Of a stretch of DNA of 13,932 nt, positions 1-6,733 are shown in pieces. Origin of the DNA: an uncultured Bacteroidia bacterium. GTDB lineage: Bacteria > Bacteroidota > Bacteroidia > Bacteroidales > UBA932. Positions within the stretch are counted from its first letter, which is position 1, and each line of letters starts with the position of its first letter. The stretch covers positions 1 to 13,932 of the forward strand of contig CACXFP010000269.1 of the NCBI GenBank assembly GCA_902766985.1, read 5' to 3'. Both the position numbers and the translations under genes were made by a program. The notes under the pieces were generated by a model, which did not search any database, was not told where the DNA came from, and saw nothing but the letters and a program-made list of their open reading frames with translations.

Positions 1-1
1 A

Positions 2-259
2 GGGCTGAAAGGCCCCGTAAGCTACAGGACCGTTCCCAACGATGAAATGTATTGCGTAGAAACTGCCGACGCCATCGTTCCCGCTTCAGAAAAGGCAGTG
101 ACCATCATGAAATACACCGACACCGGCATCTCTGCAGGTGTCGCTTACGAAGCTGCCGGCTATAAGTCAGTATCAATCGGCTTCCCCCTGGAAACGGTAC
201 AGGACAGGGACCAACTGAAAATGCTGATGGAGTCGATTGTGGATTTCCTGATGAAGTAA
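2..259 (+). CDS. C-terminal fragment of a probable exported protein (5' end outside window)
   Basis: The reading frame is open from the left edge to a TAA at 257-259 and gives 85 residues with no stop, so this is the 3' end of a longer gene. The methionine encoded at 47 is unlikely to be the true start because the frame continues upstream of it. The end of the protein (GYKSVSIGFPLETVQ, then a short helix-like stretch ending VDFLMK) resembles the C-terminus of large Bacteroidota secreted proteins annotated as xanthan lyase-like or golvesin-C-like, in which a glutamine-amidotransferase-like fold closes with a line of the type 'vv.lGFPfE.i...e.R..lm..il.fl'. That resemblance is from memory and moderate. 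The function cannot be assigned from this piece. It is convergent with the bactofilin gene, and one base separates the two stop codons. Confidence 0.6.
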   Translation, partial: GLKGPVSYRTVPNDEMYCVETADAIVPASEKAVTIMKYTDTGISAGVAYEAAGYKSVSIGFPLETVQDRDQLKMLMESIVDFLMK

Positions 260-260
260 C

Positions 261-698
261 TCAGAGCTTCACCTGCGTGCCTGGGGTCTGGGCCTTTCCG
301 GCCTTGCCCTCTCCGGGAATCATGTCTGAAACGATCTTGTCGAACTCATCCTCAGTGATCATATGGCAGTTGCCATTGAACTTCGCATCGAGTTCCACCT
401 GGAACCTGCGGACATTGATGTCTCCGTCAACGGTACTGGTGTCCTTCAGTGAAAGGGTATCCTTCACATAGAAATTACCCTTTATCTTGCCCCAGAAATC
501 TACATTGCTGCAGATGATATCACCGGTGATAACGGCCTTCTCGCCGACGACCACCTTGCATCTCGAATAAATACGGCCTTCAAAGGAGCCGTCAATCCTG
601 ATGTCGCTCGGAGAATAAATCTCACCTTTGATGGTGGTTCCCGCCGACACTCGGCTTACTTCATTGACATTTACTTCAGGTTCGGTTCTGCTGGTCAT
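261..698 (-). CDS. Bactofilin family cytoskeletal protein
   Basis: This encodes 145 aa. Residues about 15-110 form the bactofilin (DUF583) beta-helix domain: short glycine-punctuated repeats of the type 'G..i.GeI.s..diriDGs.eG.i.s...vvvGe.a.i.Gdi', continuing with GKIKGNFYVKDTLSLKD and STVDGDINVRRFQVE. The short N-terminal and K/G/Q-rich C-terminal tails flanking the core are normal for the family. Bactofilins polymerise without nucleotide into filaments at the inner face of the membrane and act in cell shape, polarity or wall synthesis; which role applies here is unknown. I chose the ATG at 696-698 because a more upstream in-frame ATG (771-773) lies inside secA and would add 25 residues unlike the family. 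The gap to the secA stop is 23 nt with no clear Shine-Dalgarno, so co-transcription with secA is likely. Confidence 0.88.
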   Translation of the reverse strand: MTSRTEPEVNVNEVSRVSAGTTIKGEIYSPSDIRIDGSFEGRIYSRCKVVVGEKAVITGDIICSNVDFWGKIKGNFYVKDTLSLKDTSTVDGDINVRRFQVELDAKFNGNCHMITEDEFDKIVSDMIPGEGKAGKAQTPGTQVKL

Positions 699-721
699 AT
701 TGCTAAATATCTGATTACTTG

Positions 722-3700
722 CTAAAAAATATCCTTGCCATGGCAGTTCTTGTACTTCTTGCCGCTTCCGCAAGGGCAGGGATCATTACGGCCGACCCTC
801 TTTTCGGCACGGACAGGGGCGTTTGAACGCTGCTCTCCGTTCGTGGTAAGGTCGGAAGGGCGCGTAGTCTGCATCCGGGACATATCCGTGCGCCTCTGGG
901 GGGCCTTTGCCGCATGTGCCTCGCTGTCGTCACGCAGCGGAATGTATGATCTGAGGAGGAAAGAGAGTACGTCGCGGTTGAGATCGTCGAGCATGGACTC
1001 GAAGAGGTTGTAACTCTCGATCTTGTAGACTACGAGAGGATCCTTCTGCTCATATGCGGCGTTCTGGACGCTCTGGCGGAGGTCATCCATGTCGCGAAGA
1101 TGCTGCTTCCAGTGCTCATCTATCTGGTAAAGGATGATGGACCGGCTGAGGCTCTTGGCAATCTCCTTTCCCTGGGAATTGTAGGCTTTTTCGAGATCGA
1201 CGCTGAGAGTCAGCATCTTGCGGCCGTCGGAGATAGGGATGGCTATGTTCTTGTACATGCTCCCCTGCTTCTCGTAAACCTGCTTGATGAAAGGATAGAC
1301 CTTCTCTGACATGGTGTCCATCCTCCTGCCGTATGTCTCCTGCATATGGTCATAGAGTTTCCCGACCAGTTCGTCAGGCTTGGCCGATTCATAGAAATCG
1401 GCGTCGAAGCCCGGATCGATGGAGAGCTTGCCCATCACATATGAGGAAAAATCCTCGAAATTCATTCCTTCCGAACTGCTTACCAGCATGGTAGCGGTGT
1501 CGAGCATCATGTTCTGGACGTCAATCTCTATCCTTTCTCCGGAAAGGGCGTTGCGGCGTCGGGCATAGACAGCGCCACGCTGGTTGTTCATCACGTCGTC
1601 ATACTCCAGGAGCCTCTTGCGGATACCGAAGTTGTTTTCCTCGACCTTCCTCTGTGCTCTCTCTATCTGGCTGGAAAGCATCGAACTCACAAGGACGTCG
1701 TCCTCTTTCATTCCCAGCTTGTCCACCACGCCGGCGATCCTCTCGGAACCGAAGAGCCGCATAAGCTTGTCCTCGAGGGAGATGAAGAACTCCGACGATC
1801 CGGGGTCCCCCTGACGTCCGGAACGTCCCCTGAGCTGGCGGTCGACACGGCGGCTGTCATGCCTCTCCGTACCGACGATAGCAAGTCCTCCGGCTTTCTT
1901 GACTTCCGGGGAAAGCTTGATGTCGGTTCCTCGTCCGGCCATGTTGGTGGCGATGGTCACGGTCGAAGTCTGGCCTGCCTGGGCCACGATCTCGGCCTCG
2001 CGGGCATGCTCCTTGGCATTCAACACATTGTGACGGATTCCCCTGAGCCTGAGCATTTTGCTGAGGAGTTCGGAAGTCTCCACATCCGTAGTGCCTACAA
2101 GGACCGGCCTTCCCTCCCCGGTCAGTTCCACGACCCTGTTGATCACTGCGTTGTATTTGGCCCTCTTCGTCTTGTAAATCACATCCTCCCGGTCGTCACG
2201 GATTACAGGACGGTTGGTAGGGATCACGACGACGTCGAGCTTGTATATGGACCAGAATTCGCCGGCCTCCGTCTCTGCCGTACCGGTCATACCGGCGAGC
2301 TTGTGGTACATCCTGAAATAGTTCTGCAGGGTGATGGTGGCAAACGTCTGTGTGGCAGCCTCCACCTTCACGTTTTCCTTGGCCTCCACCGCCTGGTGCA
2401 GACCGTCGCTCCAACGGCGTCCTTCCATCACACGTCCGGTCTGTTCGTCGACAATCTTCACCTTGTTGTCCACGATGATGTAGTCGACATCCTTCTGGAA
2501 CATGGCATAAGCCTTCAGGAGCTGCGTGACAGTATGCACGCGCTCGCTCTTCAGGGAGAAATCCTCCATCAGGGCATCCTTCTTCTCCTGCTTTTCAGCA
2601 AGGGTAAGCCCGCTCTGTTCGATGGAGGCTATCTGGCTTCCCACGTCCGGGAGCACGAAGAAGTTGGGATCGGAGACATAACCGGCCATGAGGTCGGAAC
2701 CCTTGTCGGTCATCGTAACCGAATTCTGCTGTTCCTGGATGACGAAATAGAGGGGGTCGGTGACCACATGCATCTCCCTCTCGTTGTCCTGCATATAGAA
2801 ATTCTCGGCTTTCTGCATTATCTGCTTCATGCCGGTCTCGCTGAGGAACTTGATGAGCGGCTGGTATTTCGGGAGTCCCTTATGGGCCCTGAGAAGAAGC
2901 TTTCCGCCTTCATTCTCGTCTCCTGCGGCTATCGCCTTCTTGGCTTCGTTAAGCACTTGGTTCACAAGTGCTCTCTGGCTCTGGTAAAGTCTCTCGACAT
3001 AGGGACGGAACTCCATGAACTGGGCATCGTCCTCCGCCTTGGGGACGGGTCCGGAGATGATGAGAGGGGTCCTGGCATCGTCAATGAGGACGGAGTCTAC
3101 CTCGTCGACGATGGCATAATGGTGCTTCCTCTGGACAAGGTCGTCCATGTTCACGGCCATGTTGTCGCGGAGATAGTCGAAACCGAACTCGTTGTTGGTG
3201 CCGAAGGTTATGTCGCAGTTATACGCATTCTTGCGCGCATCGGAGTTGGGCTCGTGCTTATCGATGCAGTCGACGGAAAGCCCATGGAACATGTACAGGG
3301 GACCCATCCATTCTGAATCTCGCTTGGACAGGTAGTCATTGACCGTGACCACGTGGACTCCCTTTCCGGCCAGGCTGTTAAGGAACACGGGAAGGGTTGC
3401 CACGAGGGTCTTTCCTTCACCGGTCGCCATCTCGGCGATCTTTCCCTGGTGAAGAACGATACCGCCTATGAGCTGGACATCATAATGGACCATGTCCCAG
3501 GTGATTTCATTTCCTCCAGCCTTCCAGTGGTTGTGATAGACGGCCTTATCCCCCTCGATCGTCACGAAATCATGGGCGATGCTGAGGTCGCGGTCGAAAT
3601 CGGTGGCGGTAACTTCGACAGTCTCGTTCTGGGCGAACCTGCGGGCGGTAGACTTCATGATGGCAAAGGCCTCGGGAAGGATTTCGTCAAGTTTCTTCTC

Positions 3701-4003
3701 GATCGCCTCGTCCTCTTCCTTCACAAGCTTGTCCGACTCCGTTGCCAGGGACTCCTTTTCATTGACGGGGATGTCAGTCTCCATAATGGCCCTGATCTCG
3801 TCTATACGTTTCTCGAAAGGGGCCTCGACCTCACGCAGGCCGGCCTTGAGGGCTTCCGTTCTCGCCCTTAGGGCGTCATTTGAGAGACCGTCTATTTCCT
3901 TATATGCGGCAAGCACCTTTTCCAGAATGGGTTTCACGAGTTTCATGTCCCTGTCCTGCTTGGTGCCGAACACTTTCTTTATTACTCCAATGAATGATGC
4001 CAT
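722..4003 (-). CDS. secA: Preprotein translocase ATPase SecA
   Basis: SecA is the ATPase motor that pushes unfolded precursor proteins through the SecYEG channel of the inner membrane. The 1093-aa product carries the expected motifs: Walker A MATGEGKT (192-199), Walker [17 protein letters not shown] (299-314), helicase motif [10 protein letters not shown] (687-696) and the arginine-finger motif [11 protein letters not shown] (723-733). The C-terminal zinc-binding SEC-C motif has Cys1076, Cys1078, Cys1087 and His1088, and is where SecB or ribosomes bind in characterised SecAs. The protein is about 190 aa longer than the 901-aa E. coli SecA. Much of the excess lies between about residues 320 and 490, in the preprotein-cross-linking region, as is usual in Bacteroidota. 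The start ATG (4001-4003) gives the family N-terminus and sits 25 nt downstream of a well-matched -7 box. The bactofilin gene follows closely. Confidence 0.98.
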   Translation of the reverse strand: MASFIGVIKKVFGTKQDRDMKLVKPILEKVLAAYKEIDGLSNDALRARTEALKAGLREVEAPFEKRIDEIRAIMETDIPVNEKESLATESDKLVKEEDEAIEKKLDEILPEAFAIMKSTARRFAQNETVEVTATDFDRDLSIAHDFVTIEGDKAVYHNHWKAGGNEITWDMVHYDVQLIGGIVLHQGKIAEMATGEGKTLVATLPVFLNSLAGKGVHVVTVNDYLSKRDSEWMGPLYMFHGLSVDCIDKHEPNSDARKNAYNCDITFGTNNEFGFDYLRDNMAVNMDDLVQRKHHYAIVDEVDSVLIDDARTPLIISGPVPKAEDDAQFMEFRPYVERLYQSQRALVNQVLNEAKKAIAAGDENEGGKLLLRAHKGLPKYQPLIKFLSETGMKQIMQKAENFYMQDNEREMHVVTDPLYFVIQEQQNSVTMTDKGSDLMAGYVSDPNFFVLPDVGSQIASIEQSGLTLAEKQEKKDALMEDFSLKSERVHTVTQLLKAYAMFQKDVDYIIVDNKVKIVDEQTGRVMEGRRWSDGLHQAVEAKENVKVEAATQTFATITLQNYFRMYHKLAGMTGTAETEAGEFWSIYKLDVVVIPTNRPVIRDDREDVIYKTKRAKYNAVINRVVELTGEGRPVLVGTTDVETSELLSKMLRLRGIRHNVLNAKEHAREAEIVAQAGQTSTVTIATNMAGRGTDIKLSPEVKKAGGLAIVGTERHDSRRVDRQLRGRSGRQGDPGSSEFFISLEDKLMRLFGSERIAGVVDKLGMKEDDVLVSSMLSSQIERAQRKVEENNFGIRKRLLEYDDVMNNQRGAVYARRRNALSGERIEIDVQNMMLDTATMLVSSSEGMNFEDFSSYVMGKLSIDPGFDADFYESAKPDELVGKLYDHMQETYGRRMDTMSEKVYPFIKQVYEKQGSMYKNIAIPISDGRKMLTLSVDLEKAYNSQGKEIAKSLSRSIILYQIDEHWKQHLRDMDDLRQSVQNAAYEQKDPLVVYKIESYNLFESMLDDLNRDVLSFLLRSYIPLRDDSEAHAAKAPQRRTDMSRMQTTRPSDLTTNGEQRSNAPVRAEKRVGRNDPCPCGSGKKYKNCHGKDIF

Positions 4004-4028
4004 TGTACCTTTTTAATTGTATAACTTG

Positions 4029-4060
4029 CAAAAATAATCAATAACCCGCACACCAACAAC
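4029..4060 (-). promoter_or_regulatory. Bacteroidota-type promoter of secA
   Basis: On the minus strand, TATTTTTG at 4036-4029 is a full match to the Bacteroidota -7 consensus TAnnTTTG. A TTG at 4059-4057, read as gTTG after the T-run, lies 20 nt upstream, within the 19-21 nt spacing reported for Bacteroides primary-sigma promoters. Transcription would begin near 4022, leaving a leader of about 18 nt before the secA ATG with no obvious Shine-Dalgarno. This would let secA be transcribed independently of the polysaccharide operon upstream. Confidence 0.65.
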
Positions 4061-4086
4061 AAAAAAAGAGCCAGAGCCAGGGCCCC
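4061..4086 (-). terminator. Terminator-like hairpin with U-tract after the glycan operon
   Basis: On the minus strand GGGGCC (4086-4081) can pair with GGCUCU (4072-4067) around an 8-nt loop, using two G-U pairs, and the stem runs into seven T residues (4067-4061). It starts 9 nt after the stop codon of the last glycosyltransferase gene and ends next to the secA promoter. The stem is short, so termination may be partial. Confidence 0.4.
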
Positions 4087-4095
4087 GACAACTTG

Positions 4096-5142
4096 TCATA
4101 AGGCGGAAACGGCATCGCGCAGGAAAGAGACGAATGCGGGCCAGGAATTGGAGTACAGGAATTCCCTGGCGACTGATGGATCGGCCGTCTTACCCGATTT
4201 CAAGATATCAAGCATCTCATCATCATCGTGGTATATAAGGCAAAGATTATCGGCGGCAAGGTCGCGGAAGGCGCCTGCGTCAGGCCCGACAGGGGTCCCT
4301 CCCATCGCTATGGTATCCATAAGCGCCCCCGAAGAAGAGATGCTGCCGGGAAGGTAAGGGAAAAGGATATGCCTGCTCCCGCGCACAAGGGATGCGATCT
4401 CATCAAAGCCAGGCCGTTCATTCCTGAATTCCGCCCTTCCTTGCGGAAAAAGTCCGATGGCTTCCTCGATCTTCGAGGCAAGGGTCCCGTCCTTGCACCG
4501 GCCGACGACCGATATCCTGAGGCCGGAATTCCTCACGGACTCCTTTGAAAGGAATTCAGCGACCCCCTTGTAAGGAAGTATGTCGCCCCAGATAAGTACG
4601 TCCCGCACCGGAGCCCCGTCACCATCCTGCCTGTCCGGGATATTGGAAAGGTCCAGGCGCAGGGGGTGGGGACGGAAGACGGCTTTCCCCGGATCCAGAC
4701 CCCGGGCCTGAAGATAATCCCTTGCATATGCCGCCGCAGCCTCAGAATGTGAGAGGATGAGGTGCGAGCGTTTCATAAGGACGCCGGTAAGGAGACGGGA
4801 AAGGAAATTCTCCCCTTTGTGGGGATGGATATTGTGGAATATGAAAACTATCTTCCGCCGACGCGAATGCATGATCCGCAATGCCAGCAAGGCCATCATG
4901 GATTGGAGCAGTGCAAGTTTCTGGAAAGCCATGGTTTCCACGAAACTAAGCAGGAAAACATCGGCCTTGAAAGCATTCCGAAGCATGGCGGTCCCCTGCA
5001 TCAGGCAAGGCCGGTTGTCTGCTTCGAGCACATCAAAATGAGACTCAAGCCCTTTTTTCAACTGGATGAAATAAGCGCTTGGGTACCCGGTTCCTCTCTT
5101 GGCCGATGGAGAAACATATATATTCATCTTCCCGGTATTCAT
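4096..5142 (-). CDS. GT-B fold glycosyltransferase, probably GT4-like
   Basis: This encodes 348 aa with a two-Rossmann GT-B architecture. The N-terminal half contains FHNIHPHKG (102-110) and FRPHPL (156-161), the HxxxPH-type positions seen in GT4 relatives. The C-terminal half opens with WGDILPYKGV (185-194), then SVVGRC (211-216). It ends in the donor-binding region PYLPGSISSSGALMDTIAMG (262-281), which occupies the place of the usual E-x7-E motif but has an Asp where a second Glu is typical. No transmembrane segment is obvious; a hydrophobic stretch at 78-90 could be a membrane-contact helix. It likely adds one sugar to a lipid-linked glycan on the cytoplasmic face; donor and acceptor cannot be read from the sequence. 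Its ATG overlaps the stop of the GT2 gene by 4 nt (ATGA, 5139-5142). Met6 (5127) is an alternative start that would break this coupling. It is the last gene of the operon. Confidence 0.82.
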   Translation of the reverse strand: MNTGKMNIYVSPSAKRGTGYPSAYFIQLKKGLESHFDVLEADNRPCLMQGTAMLRNAFKADVFLLSFVETMAFQKLALLQSMMALLALRIMHSRRRKIVFIFHNIHPHKGENFLSRLLTGVLMKRSHLILSHSEAAAAYARDYLQARGLDPGKAVFRPHPLRLDLSNIPDRQDGDGAPVRDVLIWGDILPYKGVAEFLSKESVRNSGLRISVVGRCKDGTLASKIEEAIGLFPQGRAEFRNERPGFDEIASLVRGSRHILFPYLPGSISSSGALMDTIAMGGTPVGPDAGAFRDLAADNLCLIYHDDDEMLDILKSGKTADPSVAREFLYSNSWPAFVSFLRDAVSAL

Positions 5143-5999
5143 CTTCCGAAAACCCGTTTAATGAAATACGTGAACGAAGCGATCCATATCTGCCAGGAAG
5201 GGGTTCCGATATACTTCCTGTAGTAATAACAGTCGCTGCGGAACTTCATCCGGCGTATCTTTACCTCATCATAATGCTTGCGCACGGTAGCGCCATGCTC
5301 GTGGAGCACGCTCACCTGTGGGAAATACCACACCTTGCGGCCGATTTTCTTCATCCTTTCCGAAAGGATAGCCTCTTCGCTGAACAGGAAGGTCCCGGGA
5401 TCCATGCCGCCGCAAGACTTCCAATCCGCCGCCCTCACCATGAAAAAAGATCCCATGACCCTGTAGCACGGGCCCTCTGCCGCTTTTTCAGGGTAATTGT
5501 AACCGAACCTTTCAGCATGACGGGCAGCAGACATGAACGGCGTGCTCCAATAGACCCAGACATGCTTGTCCCAGAAAGACTTGAACTCCTCCGGACTCTG
5601 CAGTCTCCCGTCAGGTCCGATGACCTTCGGACCGATTATCCCCACATCCGGGAGGGATGCCAGACGGCCGGCAAGGCGGTCGGCGGCATCTGCATCAGTG
5701 AATATGATATCATTGTTGGAAAACAGAAGGTAACTGTCATCGTGTCCCTCCCGGAAAAGGTTCTCCATCGCATAGGCAGCTCCGATATTGCAGGCTTTGG
5801 CAAATCCGGCATTCTCCCCGGACGGAATTACGATACAGCCTTCCGGCAGACCTTCCTCCAATGACCTGAGGCTCTCCGGAGTCGATCCGTTATCTACGAC
5901 TATGACCCGGTGGGGAGAGGATATCTTGCATACCTCCTCCCTGACGAACTTCACGGTCCTGAGACTTGAACGGTAACTGACTATGATGACGGCGATCAT
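5139..5999 (-). CDS. GT2-family glycosyltransferase (rhamnosyltransferase-like)
   Basis: This encodes 286 aa in a GT-A fold. Seen in order: the first strand IAVIIVSYRS (2-11), VVDNGST (34-40) for nucleotide binding, GFAKACNIGA (65-74), FSNNDIIF (93-100), where NND replaces the canonical DxD metal motif as in many WbbL-like enzymes, and the acceptor-side segment MDPGTFLFSEEAI (199-211), with the Glu pair that usually includes the catalytic base. It closes with VSVLHEHGAT (229-238), the late His characteristic of the rhamnosyltransferase-type GT2 group. An earlier in-frame ATG (6054-6056) exists, but the start at 5997-5999 is preferred: the protein then begins directly at the first Rossmann strand and the ATG overlaps the preceding gene's stop as ATGA. 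The sugar is unknown; dTDP-rhamnose is only one possibility and no rhamnose genes are in the window. Confidence 0.9.
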   Translation of the reverse strand: MIAVIIVSYRSSLRTVKFVREEVCKISSPHRVIVVDNGSTPESLRSLEEGLPEGCIVIPSGENAGFAKACNIGAAYAMENLFREGHDDSYLLFSNNDIIFTDADAADRLAGRLASLPDVGIIGPKVIGPDGRLQSPEEFKSFWDKHVWVYWSTPFMSAARHAERFGYNYPEKAAEGPCYRVMGSFFMVRAADWKSCGGMDPGTFLFSEEAILSERMKKIGRKVWYFPQVSVLHEHGATVRKHYDEVKIRRMKFRSDCYYYRKYIGTPSWQIWIASFTYFIKRVFGR

Positions 6000-6733
6000 T
6001 TCCAAAACTTTTCTATAAACCTCCTCCGGATTCCTTTCCATTTCCTTTTTAGCCACCCTTCATTCCAAGACGAATGAGGCTGGTATTCAACGCAGTCCAC
6101 ATTCCTTGAATTTTCGCCTTCGCCAAACAGGAGCGAAGGACGGAAGGAATCCTTCCAATAAACGAACATCAGCGAAGGCTGGTCGCGGTGGGCATGGGAA
6201 AGGAATCCTTTCCACCATTCCTCGGAAATACTCACAACCCTGACGTCGCAATGCCGGCGCAGCATGATATTGTTTTCAAAAAGGCCGAAATGCTCCGGGA
6301 ACCCCTCCCGCTTAAGGTAATTCCTGAGTTCCGACGCTTCGCGCAAACCCATCCTGGCGGATGCCGCACAAGCTCTTATCTCTTCATACGCACAGTCCCT
6401 GAGCGGATGGGGGACCTGCGCGACCAGGGCTCCCGATCCGATTGCCGCATCCGTAGCCTTGAACAGGCCGGGGCCTTTGATCAAAATGTTTGCATCAATC
6501 CACAGGCTCCATTCGTATTCCTTCAGGACCTTGTGGGGCAGGATTTTCACATATCTTGAAAGGACGGTGGCATCCGGTGAAGAAAAAGGAACCGGACGGA
6601 CATCCCAGGCCCCATCCCTTCCGGGAGGCAAAGAGTCGGAGAAGCAGATGAAATCCCAGTCGGGAGCTATGGCTTCCGGCTGTCTCAGGATATCGTAATC
6701 CCCGATGATACATGTATATACAACCTTTCTCAT
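5996..6733 (-). CDS. TOD1/MUCI70-type (DUF616) glycosyltransferase-like protein
   Basis: This encodes 245 aa. It begins VVYTCIIGDYDILRQP (4-19) and continues WDFICFSDS (26-34), the opening signature of the DUF616 (TOD1/MUCI70) family. WSLWIDANILIKG (75-87) supplies the acidic motif around Asp80, VPHPLRDCAYEEI (107-119) is the family's HP-x-R-x-C-x-YEE block, and RDQPSLMFVYWK (183-194) matches its 'DQ..l.yv.wk' segment. In plants the family comprises Golgi glycosyltransferases; bacterial members sit in surface-polysaccharide loci, usually uncharacterised. The basic, aromatic tail (WLKRKWKGIRRRFIEKFWK) could contact the membrane. The frame is open further upstream to an ATG at 6922, but that extension runs out of frame through the flippase gene, so the ATG at 6731-6733 is chosen, overlapping that gene's stop as ATGA. 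Donor and acceptor are unknown. Confidence 0.82.
   Translation of the reverse strand: MRKVVYTCIIGDYDILRQPEAIAPDWDFICFSDSLPPGRDGAWDVRPVPFSSPDATVLSRYVKILPHKVLKEYEWSLWIDANILIKGPGLFKATDAAIGSGALVAQVPHPLRDCAYEEIRACAASARMGLREASELRNYLKREGFPEHFGLFENNIMLRRHCDVRVVSISEEWWKGFLSHAHRDQPSLMFVYWKDSFRPSLLFGEGENSRNVDCVEYQPHSSWNEGWLKRKWKGIRRRFIEKFWK

Noticed and set aside
699..773. Upstream start for the bactofilin gene within secA.
   Set aside because: The extra 25 residues overlap the conserved SEC-C codons in another frame and do not resemble bactofilins.
1859..3316. A 485-codon open frame on the plus strand, antisense to secA.
   Set aside because: Its codons lie exactly opposite the secA codons, so it stays open wherever secA avoids TTA, CTA and TCA. 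It has no recognisable domain, and the secA motifs on the other strand are clear.
4068..4080. Short tandem GAGCCA-type repeat.
   Set aside because: There are only two imperfect 6-nt copies; it is better explained as one arm of the terminator-like hairpin.
5079..5864. A 261-codon plus-strand frame across the GT-B/GT2 junction.
   Set aside because: It is antisense to two well-supported glycosyltransferase genes, with a composition unlike a real protein and no motifs.
6000..6056. N-terminal extension of the GT2 protein (MAKKEMERNPEEVYRKVLE).
   Set aside because: It overlaps the preceding gene in another frame; the GT2 fold begins right after the ATG at 5999, which forms the ATGA overlap.
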